The translations under genes and the position numbers were made by a program. The notes under the pieces were generated by a model, which saw only the letters and a program-made list of their open reading frames with translations, had not been told where the DNA came from and searched no databases. DNA of 64,000 nucleotides from Ardenticatenaceae bacterium (GTDB lineage Bacteria; Chloroflexota; Anaerolineae; Promineifilales; Promineifilaceae): the NCBI GenBank assembly GCA_020634375.1, contig JACKBX010000008.1, positions 273,523 to 337,522 of the forward strand, written 5' to 3'. Shown piece by piece: positions 1 through 7,649 of this stretch (position 1 is the stretch's first letter; every line of letters begins with the position of its first letter).

Positions 1-170
1 GTGAAGTAGCCATTATGCACCGGGCTGTCGGGCACGTAATCGGGGTCGAGCAAGGTTTCGGCGGCGAGTTCGTTGCGTGCTTGTGTGTCTGGCAAAGCGA
101 GCGGCGGCGTTGATGAGCAGCCCGTGACAAGCAGTAGAATCGCAAAAATAAAAGCGCTTAGTCTTTTCAT
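1..170 (-). CDS. Lipoprotein, N-terminal part (cut by window edge)
   Basis: The reading frame enters from the left edge and starts at ATG 168-170 behind a strong GGAGG ribosome site. The first residues, MKRLSAFIFAILLLVTGCSS, are a typical lipoprotein signal with lipobox VTGC. About 56 residues are visible, followed by a Pro-rich stretch. No domain can be assigned because the rest lies outside the window. It is the last visible member of a minus-strand series; the next gene upstream ends 12 bases away at 183. Confidence 0.7.
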   Translation of the reverse strand, partial: MKRLSAFIFAILLLVTGCSSTPPLALPDTQARNELAAETLLDPDYVPDSPVHNGYF

Positions 171-182
171 TGTCAACCTCCT

Positions 183-602
183 CTAGCCGGTCTCAATATG
201 CACTGCGCCGTCTGGGGTGACAACGGCCGTTCCCCTTCCATCCTCCGCTCGCCAAACCGTTGTGCCATCAAGCCATTGAGTCACAAACAACCAGGCGCTC
301 ATATACAAATCTTCGTCGTACCCAATCAACGACGCCGCATCTATGATGGCCTGGTACGGCGGCTCATAGGGCAAATTCAATGTGTAGCAAATCGCGCCGA
401 CGCTTTGGCCGATAAGCGCCTTGACCGCCTCATCAAGAAACTCATCCAGTTGGCCTACCGGGGTGCTTTGAAGCCGGGTACGGCAGTCGCCGCAGACCCA
501 CAGGCCATCTGCGCCAAGCTCCAATTTGGCAGAGCTGTTTGGGATGCGTTTCAATTCATCTTCTGGACGACCGCAAAAATCACAATACCGTTGCTCGGTC
601 AT
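183..602 (-). CDS. Small protein with ClpX-type C4 zinc finger
   Basis: The N-terminus carries two Cys pairs, CDFC and CGDC, spaced about 28 residues apart. The pattern YCDFCGRP...WVCGDC resembles the zinc-binding domain of ClpX, but no AAA+ domain follows. The remaining ~100 residues are acidic and mostly helical in appearance, with no family I recognise. I chose the start at 602 because GGAGG lies just upstream. A longer frame to 668 would overlap the neighbouring gene. Product about 139 residues. Function unknown; zinc binding is inferred from the Cys pairs only. Confidence 0.65.
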   Translation of the reverse strand: MTEQRYCDFCGRPEDELKRIPNSSAKLELGADGLWVCGDCRTRLQSTPVGQLDEFLDEAVKALIGQSVGAICYTLNLPYEPPYQAIIDAASLIGYDEDLYMSAWLFVTQWLDGTTVWRAEDGRGTAVVTPDGAVHIETG

Positions 603-654
603 TGAGCCTCCATTATTCCGGGTAGTCAAGTTTGCAAACTTGATGTGCGGTTCA

Positions 655-978
655 TCAGTTGGCATCATAGGCCATCATCGCAATCGGTAAGGCTTGCGTA
701 ATCCCATGCCCGGCCGCGGGTAATCCCACTAACATTGCGCTGATAACTTCTTCCCGCGAAGCGCCTGATTGTTTGGCGGACTGGACGTGAAAAGGAATTC
801 CACTTTCCAGGTGCAAGGCGGCAAGAACTGCTAAATAGGCTAAAGCGGCTGTTTTCTTATCCAAGGCGCTTGCCTGTGCCATCTCTTGAGCCATTTTGCC
901 CCACGCTTGAGCGTGTTGAGGTGCTTCTTTCATGAAGGTTTGAAACGCATTGCTGATAAGGGATGTTTGATCACTCAT
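655..978 (-). CDS. Carboxymuconolactone decarboxylase (AhpD-like) family protein lacking cysteines
   Basis: This 107-residue helical protein has the CMD fold pattern: an Ala-rich helix (KKTAALAYLAVLAALHLESG), then the FHVQSAKQSGASREEV segment and a GLPAAGHG turn. Canonical AhpD-type members have a redox CxxC before the His helix. No Cys occurs anywhere here, so peroxidase-type chemistry is unlikely. The length matches single-domain CMD proteins. The start at 978 has an AGGA site about 9 bases upstream. The gene is collinear with the zinc-finger protein downstream. Family assignment is fairly sure; the reaction is unknown. Confidence 0.7.
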   Translation of the reverse strand: MSDQTSLISNAFQTFMKEAPQHAQAWGKMAQEMAQASALDKKTAALAYLAVLAALHLESGIPFHVQSAKQSGASREEVISAMLVGLPAAGHGITQALPIAMMAYDAN

Positions 979-1009
979 TGTCTATTTCCTATTCCTATTC
1001 ATATGTTTC

Positions 1010-1705
1010 TTACTCTCGATATTTTGCTGCCCATTGCTCAGGCGCAAAATCCATCTCGGCGGGCAAGCCGCCAGGATTGGGCTGGATGGTGGCATCGTTC
1101 AGCGTCGCCGGCCAAAAGACGCGCTCGTCGGGGGCAGTAGAGCGAAAAACGCTGACGGCAATGCGCTGTACGTCGCCAGTCCATTCGATTTGATATTCCA
1201 GTTCGTTGGGTGTTCCCATGCGGGAGTTGGCGGCCAGCCAATGATTTTGCTCAAGATAAGCGGCGCGTGCGGCTTGGGCGGCGGCGCTGTCGCTGGTGTC
1301 GCGGCATTGCCAGTCGAAATCTTGGGTTTGCTGCCAGATGGCGTCGTTTTGTTGGTAAACGGCCGTGCCCAAAGCCGCCGACGTATGCAAAATCCGAACC
1401 TGCCCATCTTGCTCAACAAAAACATTCGCCCCAATCATCTCCGGCGTGGCAGAGCGGATGCCGAGGTACAAATAGGTGTCGTCTTGCATCATGAACAGTT
1501 CGCTGCCGTCAGACAGTGCGGCGATTTCGGCAGATGCCCACTCGTTGGGGGAAAGAACGCCGTCAATGGTGTGGGGAACGGCCGTTGGTTCTGGCTGTGG
1601 CGAGGGAGATGGTGTGGGGGGAACGGCCGTTGGCTCTGCATCTTGGCAAGCCGGCAGCGTCAAAACAAAGACGATGACAGCAACAATTTTATGGCAAATA
1701 GACAT
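1010..1705 (-). CDS. Lipoprotein with CBM9-like/DOMON-type domain
   Basis: The signal peptide ends at a TLPACQ lipobox and is followed by a Pro/Thr linker that includes two PTAVP units encoded by the ACGGCCGT motif. The body begins with TIDGVLSPNEWASAE and contains DDTYLYLGIRS, the signature of the CBM9-like (DOMON-related) beta-sandwich found in extracellular sugar- or heme-binding proteins. I start at ATG 1703-1705, preceded by GGAGGAG, giving 231 residues. Likely surface-anchored; the ligand is not known. It sits between a CMD-like gene and a glycosyltransferase-like gene without obvious coupling. Confidence 0.7.
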   Translation of the reverse strand: MSICHKIVAVIVFVLTLPACQDAEPTAVPPTPSPSPQPEPTAVPHTIDGVLSPNEWASAEIAALSDGSELFMMQDDTYLYLGIRSATPEMIGANVFVEQDGQVRILHTSAALGTAVYQQNDAIWQQTQDFDWQCRDTSDSAAAQAARAAYLEQNHWLAANSRMGTPNELEYQIEWTGDVQRIAVSVFRSTAPDERVFWPATLNDATIQPNPGGLPAEMDFAPEQWAAKYRE

Positions 1706-1732
1706 GACTCCTCCTGCCGACCTCATCGTTTT

Positions 1733-2641
1733 TTACGGCCGTTTCTGCAATCTCGGCTGTGCCGCCAGCCAGCTTTTTAGCGGTTCGGCGATGGGCAGGC
1801 GTTGCCAGTCAGGTATCTCGAACATGGATTCATGGCGCACAGTCATTAACTCGTTGACGGCCGTTGGGCGTAAATCAGCCGGTATGTCATCATGTAAATG
1901 CAACGGGTAGTTGATTCGGGTGCTCAGTTCCTGCATCTCATCTGGGGTCAAAGCGTGCAGCAAAACGCCAGTCAACACGGCCTGGTGCATAAAAGTGGCA
2001 TAACGGCCGTCCTGCTCATAAAAATTGGCAAACTCAGGCAAACGATAACAGTGCTGGAACCGCTCTAACCATTGAGCCATCAGCCCCCGCTCTGGGCGCA
2101 CAACGAACGACCCGGCATTAAAATAAGGCCCGGTTGCTTCGCCGGTGTGCGTTGTCATGCGAAAATCTCGCCCTTCCGGGACACGGCAGTGCTGGTAAAT
2201 TAACTGCCAAAATGGATCGCGTGGCTCACCCCAAGCGGGGCCAATCAGCCGGTGATGGACGGGACGATAGCCCAGCGCTTTGCCGGGCGGCAGCATGAAT
2301 TCGGCCGGTTCGTTGAGGACGATGGTGTCTCGATCCAGCCAGGTGAGCAGTTCTGTTTGACCGAGCGCCATGTTTTCGGCAACGGCCGTTGCCCCAATTT
2401 TGGCCGCAAATGGAAACTGCCCAATGTCAGTATCTAGCGCAAAAGGAAGAATGTCCACCCCCAGCTCGGCAAATTGTGCAGCCTCTGCCAGGGAAAGCTG
2501 ACCGGCATCTTGAGGCACGAAAACCCAGATCGGACTATCGGCCCACGCCCCGGCAAAGCGGCGGATGCTGGCCGCTAACAGCAGCGCATCCAACGCCGAT
2601 TGACCGGGCACGGCTAAAGTGATGAATGTTTGTTTGTGCAA
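1733..2641 (-). CDS. Putative glycosyltransferase-like (GT-A) protein
   Basis: A 302-residue soluble protein with no signal peptide. The segment LLTWLDRDTIVLNEPAEF carries a DxD-like motif (DRD) at the end of a hydrophobic strand, as in GT8/GT-A nucleotide-sugar transferases. The N-terminus (FITLAVPGQSALDALLLAAS) resembles the Rossmann-like start of such enzymes. The start is TTG at 2639-2641: an AGGAG site lies six bases upstream and no ATG is suitably placed. Donor and acceptor are unknown, and the family call rests mainly on the DxD context. Confidence 0.5.
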   Translation of the reverse strand: MHKQTFITLAVPGQSALDALLLAASIRRFAGAWADSPIWVFVPQDAGQLSLAEAAQFAELGVDILPFALDTDIGQFPFAAKIGATAVAENMALGQTELLTWLDRDTIVLNEPAEFMLPPGKALGYRPVHHRLIGPAWGEPRDPFWQLIYQHCRVPEGRDFRMTTHTGEATGPYFNAGSFVVRPERGLMAQWLERFQHCYRLPEFANFYEQDGRYATFMHQAVLTGVLLHALTPDEMQELSTRINYPLHLHDDIPADLRPTAVNELMTVRHESMFEIPDWQRLPIAEPLKSWLAAQPRLQKRP

Positions 2642-2848
2642 AACTGGCTCCTCTTTCTATCTGGAAAACAACGCCGGAAAGGAAATCATGCCATCAGCAG
2701 CATAGGGGGCGGTGAGGGGACGGCCGTTTCAAAAGTACGGCCGTTCCCCACAACCGACCAGGAGGAAGATTCACAAACAGCAGATTCACTTCATGCATAT
2801 TCTGTCCAGATGATACATGGCATGATGCCGCTAATTAAAAACGGCCGT

Positions 2849-3016
2849 TCAGCCTAACTTTTCGACGATAAGCAAAAAATTGACAAACGTAGCCGGAACA
2901 GGTGTCACGTTGGGAATAATCGCCACCACTTCCCCTTCCAGACTGTTCAAAAATAGTTCCAATTTACTCTGATCTGTCGTCATGCGGAGATCAAATCGGT
3001 GTACACGGTATTTCAT
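2849..3016 (-). CDS. Small ORF, 55 residues, unknown function
   Basis: ATG at 3014-3016 follows a GGAG site by seven bases and the frame stays open for 55 codons. It reads MKYRVHRFDLRMTTDQSKLE and ends FVNFLLIVEKLG. The codons look native and the product appears to be an alpha/beta mini-domain (strand, helix, strand, C-terminal strand). The stop codon partly overlaps an ACGGCCGTT copy. It ends 12 bases after the VOC-family gene, which suggests co-transcription. I do not recognise the family with certainty. Confidence 0.6.
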   Translation of the reverse strand: MKYRVHRFDLRMTTDQSKLELFLNSLEGEVVAIIPNVTPVPATFVNFLLIVEKLG

Positions 3017-3027
3017 TTTAAGACTCC

Positions 3028-3402
3028 CTATGTCTTTGCCACTGATTGAATCATGGCAAACGTTACGCCAGATGGCTCATTAAACAAGCAGATTTTTGTG
3101 CCGCTTTGGATTTCAAAGGGGGCTTCTACAATAAAACCACCTGCCTCCTCCACTGCACGCGCTTTGGCTTCAATGTCCTCCACACGCATGTAAAGAGCCA
3201 TGAAAGGTAATTTGGCTTTACTCAATGTAAATACGCCGCCGCCGCCAAATGCTTGTTTGTCGTTCTCATTGGCAGGCATGATAAAAAAGCCCAACCTCTC
3301 ATCGAATTCCAAATCCCAGTCGAACACGTCATTCAAAAAAGCAACCGTTTTCTTGGCATCATGGGATGCCAATTCCCACCATACCACTGGATTTGCTGAC
3401 AT
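3028..3402 (-). CDS. VOC (glyoxalase/bleomycin-resistance) family protein
   Basis: 124 residues with the paired beta-alpha-beta-beta-beta modules of the vicinal oxygen chelate fold. The start, NPVVWWELASHDAKKTVAFL, matches the opening strand and helix; the second module runs from MALYMRVEDIEAKARAVEEAGG to FNEPSGVTFAMIQS. The usual His/Glu metal ligands are only partly visible, so catalysis is uncertain. GGAG lies six bases before ATG. The gene is followed by the 55-residue small ORF. Substrate unknown. Confidence 0.8.
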   Translation of the reverse strand: MSANPVVWWELASHDAKKTVAFLNDVFDWDLEFDERLGFFIMPANENDKQAFGGGGVFTLSKAKLPFMALYMRVEDIEAKARAVEEAGGFIVEAPFEIQSGTKICLFNEPSGVTFAMIQSVAKT

Positions 3403-3494
3403 TGTTTTCTCCTTCAGCAGCTAGAGCGAGAGGGTTGTTCTTGCTCTAGCCCTAGCTTTTTATTTTGGTTGTTATTATCTTGCCATTCATTGAA

Positions 3495-3540
3495 GGGAGA
3501 GTCAGTCCCCAAAAGGGGTATTGGGCGGGGGAAACCCGTT
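3495..3540. repeat. CAGTCCCC intergenic element, copy 1
   Basis: First of five copies of an intergenic element with core CAGTCCCCAAAAGGGG followed by TATTGGG. CCCC and GGGG can form a short hairpin. It lies immediately past the stop codon (3542) of a minus-strand gene. Here the flanking G-run is followed by AAACCCGTT where copies 2 and 3 carry AACGGCCGTT. Confidence 0.75.
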
Positions 3541-3541
3541 A

Positions 3542-4348
3542 TCACACCATCTCTGCACGCACAACGCCGCGCACAAAAAGAGCCAGGGGAACAAAGACAA
3601 TCAAGCCCATGACAGCCACAACCACGACGTCCATCAGGACAAATGGCACGGCCGTCATCATCGGCTGGAGCAAAAGCAGCAAAATGAGGCCGACAAACAA
3701 CATACTAATCGCAAACAGCAGTCCTAACCCGCTCACATACCCCCATGAGCTGCGCCGCAAAAGTAACACGCCGCCCGCCATCCACAGCAGGGAGAGGAGC
3801 ATATCGGCAATCAGGGTTCCCCGTTCTGTCAGCGGAACGATTGTTTGCTTGGCGCTGGCATCAATCATCACGCCTGCCGCTCGGAGGAGAAAGAGAACGC
3901 CAAACAGCAGCAGCAGCCAGCCGGTCGTTTTTGTGGGGATGGCGTCGGCTATTTGTGTTTGGATGGCTTGTTTGTCGCTGTTTTTGAGAAGCTCAAAAAT
4001 GACGTAGGCGCTGAAAAGCACAATGAGGCTGTAAACGGCCGTCTCCCAACCAAACGGTGTGCCAAAAAAGTAGGCGGTGTAATTGTACAGGCCATACAAC
4101 AATCCACCCGGCCATAGCAGCAGCCCCACGAGCCGCCCGCGCCAGGCCAGCCAGACCGAACCGAGCAAAATGGGCAGTCCCACAATGAGGTTCAGCACAT
4201 CGTTGATGATGTAGGTTTGGCGCAGTTCTTCGGTGGGATAAACGGCCGTTTGGTACAAAAGCCCAATGATGGAAGCAACGGCCGTCATCGCCGCCACAAA
4301 TAACGATAGCGCATACGCGCGTGTAAAATTCTCTTTACCCAGCATCAT
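3542..4348 (-). CDS. Polytopic membrane protein, unknown
   Basis: 268 residues with about seven hydrophobic helices; for example ALSLFVAAMTAVASIIGLLY near the N-terminus and MLFVGLILLLLLQP and VVVVAVMGLIVFVPLALFV near the C-terminus. No signature of a known transporter or enzyme family was seen. Its ATG overlaps the stop of the upstream M23 peptidase gene in an ATGA junction, so the two are probably translationally coupled. A role linked to that peptidase is inferred from position only. Confidence 0.7.
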   Translation of the reverse strand: MMLGKENFTRAYALSLFVAAMTAVASIIGLLYQTAVYPTEELRQTYIINDVLNLIVGLPILLGSVWLAWRGRLVGLLLWPGGLLYGLYNYTAYFFGTPFGWETAVYSLIVLFSAYVIFELLKNSDKQAIQTQIADAIPTKTTGWLLLLFGVLFLLRAAGVMIDASAKQTIVPLTERGTLIADMLLSLLWMAGGVLLLRRSSWGYVSGLGLLFAISMLFVGLILLLLLQPMMTAVPFVLMDVVVVAVMGLIVFVPLALFVRGVVRAEMV

Positions 4349-5124
4349 TTCTCTCCCTGTAAATTACGTTTCTTGTTGCGATAGAGACGATAGCCGTTGG
4401 CGGCAACGGCCGTAAACCACACCGCTAACAATCCTGGGAACAAATACCGCCGCCAACCCGCTCCCGCCGGAGCCTGCCAATTCTGCTGGCTCATCGTCTC
4501 ATAATTGAGGATAAATTGGGACGGCTGCAGCCAGCCAATTTCAGAGGGGCAGGCCGTCGTCCAGCCCGCCATCCAACGCCAATCGCCGTTTTTGGGGTAA
4601 TCGGTGCGCTGCCCTTGCCGAATGCCAAAATGCAGGTGCGGGGTCATTTCGCCGTACTTGATGCTGCTGCCGTTTTCGTCGGAATCGCCGATGTAGGCGA
4701 TGAGATCGCCTTTGGCGACGGGGCCAGTTCCCCTGTGCCAACGGCTGGGGCTGAGATGGCCGTACAGCGAGTAGGTGTTGGTTTGGGGATGGTCGATGAT
4801 GATGAGCCAGCCGTAACCGCCGGCCTTACCTGAGAAGCTGATTTCTCCGTCGGCGATGGCGTACACGGCCGTTCCCGGCGACGCTTCTAAATCCTCCGCC
4901 GCATGGCGTTTATTCTCAAAAACGCCAGAGCTGCTCGACGCCTCAAAGGGGCCGAGCACGGCGTACTCATCTAATGGGAATTGGATGGGAGAATCTGTGC
5001 TGATACGGCCGTTAAGCGAACTGCGCGGCACGGAAACAACTGGCGGACAATCTGCCAACTCCTGACGACACCCAGCCAGCAAAAGGAAACTGATGAATAG
5101 GAGGATGGGCAACGGCCGTTTCAT
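4345..5124 (-). CDS. M23-family metallopeptidase lipoprotein with C-terminal membrane anchor
   Basis: The lipobox LLLAGC gives a lipidated Cys19. The peptidase core shows the zinc-site pattern: H74-x3-D78 (HAAED), YGHLS with H123, and HLHFG with H163 and H165. Around residues 226-245 a hydrophobic segment is followed by a basic tail (YRNKKRN), so the protein is held at both ends. M23 enzymes (LytM-like) cleave peptidoglycan cross-bridges; all expected ligands are present, so activity is plausible. It is coupled by ATGA overlap to a polytopic membrane protein. Confidence 0.85.
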   Translation of the reverse strand: MKRPLPILLFISFLLLAGCRQELADCPPVVSVPRSSLNGRISTDSPIQFPLDEYAVLGPFEASSSSGVFENKRHAAEDLEASPGTAVYAIADGEISFSGKAGGYGWLIIIDHPQTNTYSLYGHLSPSRWHRGTGPVAKGDLIAYIGDSDENGSSIKYGEMTPHLHFGIRQGQRTDYPKNGDWRWMAGWTTACPSEIGWLQPSQFILNYETMSQQNWQAPAGAGWRRYLFPGLLAVWFTAVAANGYRLYRNKKRNLQGEK

Positions 5125-5154
5125 ACCGTTTATTATGGCAGTTTTCGGGTGGAA

Positions 5155-5198
5155 AATCAGTCCCCAAAGGGGGTATTGGGTGGGGGAACGGCCGTTAC
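5155..5198. repeat. CAGTCCCC intergenic element, copy 2
   Basis: Core TCAGTCCCCAAAGGGGG plus TATTGGG, ending directly in GGGGGAACGGCCGTT, so the dispersed octamer is part of this copy. It lies between the 3' end of the GNAT gene (5251) and the start of the M23 gene. Confidence 0.75.
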
Positions 5199-5250
5199 AA
5201 CCATTGCCACAATTTATGTACTGGTTGTGGCATATTTTCTAAACTCTTGA

Positions 5251-6213
5251 CTAATTTTCCATAGAGTGACATTGCTTTTCGTAGGTAATCAAACTGGGCT
5301 TCCGTAAAAAACCTAACCGTTCATTCATCGCCAGCATCGGGATATTTTTGGCATCATTCTCCGCCACGATAAGGCTATATCCGTAAACCTGGGCATACGC
5401 AATCCCCCGTATTTTCATTGCCAAACCAATTCCGCAGCGCCGATATTGAGGCTGAACCCCCGTTAAACCCTGATAAAGCGAAACGTCTTTTTCATTCTCT
5501 AAAACATGGCTTAATCCAATATACTCTTCGCCCTTGACGGCGACAAAAAAGCCATCCGGGAGGGCAAACTGCCCTGTGATGGCATACTCAACATATTTAT
5601 CAAGCCCCCTGCGCCCGATGCCAGCCGCCAAATCTCCCGGCACAGACAGGCTAATTTCCCAGTCCAAATCATACAGCTTGCGATTCCGCTCCGGGTCATT
5701 TTCCAACTCAGCCAGCGTTTTGATTTCGATGCCATCACCTCGGAAACGATCCTCCAAGCCTGTAAAGCGGCTCAGGTCAAAAGCCTGAACATCTAATTCG
5801 GATGGAATATCGCGGATAACTTCCTGAAAGCCGTGTTTTTCCAGAAAGCGAATGCTGTGCGGGTTATCATCAGTGGCGCGGCTTCGTATGGCTATAGGAT
5901 CGAACGGCCGTAACCCCTGCATGATGGTCTTATAAAGCGCAGAACCAATGCCGCTCCTCTGGTGCTTGGGATGTACGCCGATCCAAATCATGAACTTTTG
6001 GGGATGGGCAAACCAGTTGGATTGGGTGTAATACCCTGCCCCAACAATCTCATCCTTTTCAATGGCGACCCAACGCTGGGTCTTGAATTTAGGATCACGC
6101 AAACGGTCTCCTTCGACAAAGTTCGAAGCGGAGACATTCATTTCCGGATCAATGGCATTATAAAGCGTAGCCAGTCCGGGGTAATGAGCGGGTGTCGTTG
6201 GAATGATTTTCAT
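5251..6213 (-). CDS. Tandem GNAT-domain N-acetyltransferase
   Basis: 320 residues with two GNAT folds. The N-terminal copy has the acetyl-CoA loop VHPKHQRSGIGSALY followed by NPHSIRFLEKHGF. The C-terminal copy has VQPQYRRCGIGLAMK followed by NIPMLAMNERLGF. Both Q/R-x-x-G-x-G/A loops are intact, so both could bind acyl-CoA. The acceptor is unknown. Start ATG overlaps the stop of the CPBP gene (ATGA), indicating an operon. Only one ACGGCCGT copy lies in this gene. Confidence 0.85.
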   Translation of the reverse strand: MKIIPTTPAHYPGLATLYNAIDPEMNVSASNFVEGDRLRDPKFKTQRWVAIEKDEIVGAGYYTQSNWFAHPQKFMIWIGVHPKHQRSGIGSALYKTIMQGLRPFDPIAIRSRATDDNPHSIRFLEKHGFQEVIRDIPSELDVQAFDLSRFTGLEDRFRGDGIEIKTLAELENDPERNRKLYDLDWEISLSVPGDLAAGIGRRGLDKYVEYAITGQFALPDGFFVAVKGEEYIGLSHVLENEKDVSLYQGLTGVQPQYRRCGIGLAMKIRGIAYAQVYGYSLIVAENDAKNIPMLAMNERLGFLRKPSLITYEKQCHSMEN

Positions 6214-7043
6214 TTGCTGGTACTCGTTTCAAGATTCATCTTTAAAGACACATGCTGAGCAGGCTTCTTTTTTAGCACAATCCACAAACAGATTAAGGCC
6301 ACAAAGCTTTCCATGGAAGCCTGCCGCAAATATCCTATGAAAGCGAGATCGATCCAAGGGCTAGAGAGGCCCTTGATGAGAAGGAAAGCATTTGATACCA
6401 AATGCAAGAAAATAGCAGGCCAAATGGTTCCTCCAAGAAGAACAACTGCGCCTGTTAAAATGCCAAAGATAAATGTTTCCAGTACATTTGCCATCGCCGC
6501 GTCGGTTGTAACCCCGGCAAATATCTGAAGACTATGCAACACGCCGAACAAAGCGGCTTGAACCATAACGCTGGCGATGATGCCCCGCCTGGTTTTCCCC
6601 CAAACTCGAACGAATGCGTACAGCAAGACACCGCGAAACACTGTCTCTTCCACAAAACCTGCCAGTAGAGACTGGAGCAATATATTGCGGGATTCTTGAG
6701 TGGCATAGAGCGTGCCGAAGGCAAATGTGAAATCTTCAAAAAATGCGTAAAACCCAACAAGAACGATATAGATGGCTAAAGCGAAGGTAACAAGCCATAT
6801 GGATGGCACGCCCAATTTGGCAATGCCAATTTTATGAAACCAACCCAAACTCTGCGCCATTAGGAGGAGTACACAAGTAGAGATCAGGTTTCCCGCTTGA
6901 AGGGCTATGGGATTGTCCAGGGATGTTTTGAATAGCGTAATGACAAGCCCATTCACAAGCCCAGCGATGACAACCCAGATGAGTAAAAGCAAAAAGGCGA
7001 ATCCCACAGGCCGCCTTTCAGCAAGACGACGAAAAGCTTTCAT
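6210..7043 (-). CDS. CPBP-family intramembrane metalloprotease
   Basis: 277 residues, mostly transmembrane. The CPBP (type II CAAX prenyl endopeptidase/Rce1-like) motifs are present in order: EETVFRG (E132, E133, R137), then FGVLHS and HLVSN supplying the conserved His/Asn. These proteins act in the membrane as proteases or as immunity or maturation factors for exported peptides. It is translationally coupled to the double-GNAT gene downstream. No ACGGCCGT copy occurs here, and base composition looks more AT-rich than the window average. Confidence 0.85.
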   Translation of the reverse strand: MKAFRRLAERRPVGFAFLLLLIWVVIAGLVNGLVITLFKTSLDNPIALQAGNLISTCVLLLMAQSLGWFHKIGIAKLGVPSIWLVTFALAIYIVLVGFYAFFEDFTFAFGTLYATQESRNILLQSLLAGFVEETVFRGVLLYAFVRVWGKTRRGIIASVMVQAALFGVLHSLQIFAGVTTDAAMANVLETFIFGILTGAVVLLGGTIWPAIFLHLVSNAFLLIKGLSSPWIDLAFIGYLRQASMESFVALICLWIVLKKKPAQHVSLKMNLETSTSK

Positions 7044-7090
7044 GTCGATTACTTCCTTGAAAAGTTAACTGATGCGTGGCTCTTTTGCCA

Positions 7091-7483
7091 TTAATAAACT
7101 GGCTGCTTGTTGTTGGTTTCTCGTCCTGTTACCCAATACGAAACCAGAAACAGCATGGCAAAAACGCTGTCCATCATAATTGTTGCCATCCACTGACTAG
7201 ATATGCGCTTTTGTAGATACAGCCACAATAAAGCAACTGGCCCGCTTGCTTTCGCCAGGAACGCCGGAATCATCATTGGGCGAAATCGTATGGGGTCTTT
7301 TGCCAGAAAGAGATACAAAATCTGCCAGCAGATATTCAGTATAACGAAACCGTAAAAGAACTCTGGATGAGTGACTGCTGGCGGCATTATCTGGTCGAGT
7401 ACATTCTCGACAAAGAGCATAGGAATCATCACAATCAAGCCAAATATGCCTGCCGTTCGGAAAATCCATTTTGCAAATTTCAT
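7091..7483 (-). CDS. Small polytopic membrane protein, unknown
   Basis: 130 residues with about four hydrophobic segments (near WIFRTAGIFGLIVMIPMLF, FFYGFVILNICWQILYLFLA, ASGPVALLWLYL and MMDSVFAMLFLVSYWV). The last segment is followed by a polar tail (TGRETNNKQ). No family signature was recognised. It lies 47 bases upstream of the CPBP gene on the same strand and may be part of the same transcript. No copy of the dispersed octamer is present. Confidence 0.65.
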   Translation of the reverse strand: MKFAKWIFRTAGIFGLIVMIPMLFVENVLDQIMPPAVTHPEFFYGFVILNICWQILYLFLAKDPIRFRPMMIPAFLAKASGPVALLWLYLQKRISSQWMATIMMDSVFAMLFLVSYWVTGRETNNKQPVY

Positions 7484-7562
7484 GTTGGCCCCTTTCTCTA
7501 ATAGGGGGAAACTTGTTTTCGTTCCTGCCCCTGTCTTTTATTCTATTATTTCAGTTGTTGAG

Positions 7563-7609
7563 GGAGGAGTCAGTCCCCAAAGGGAGTATTGGGAGGGGGA
7601 ACGGCCGTT
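7563..7609. repeat. CAGTCCCC intergenic element, copy 3
   Basis: Core GTCAGTCCCCAAAGGGAG plus TATTGGG, running straight into GGGGGAACGGCCGTTGCC. The CCCC/GGGG hairpin is weakened by an A. It lies between the end of the GNAT gene at 7650 and the start of the small membrane protein at 7483. Confidence 0.75.
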
Positions 7610-7649
7610 GCCCTCATTGTCACAATCTGTGTGGTGTTCTTTGTACATT

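Noticed and set aside
2630..2857. 75-codon plus-strand frame in the gap before the small ORF
   Set aside because: No ribosome site and no coherent domain; it crosses two octamer copies in non-coding context.
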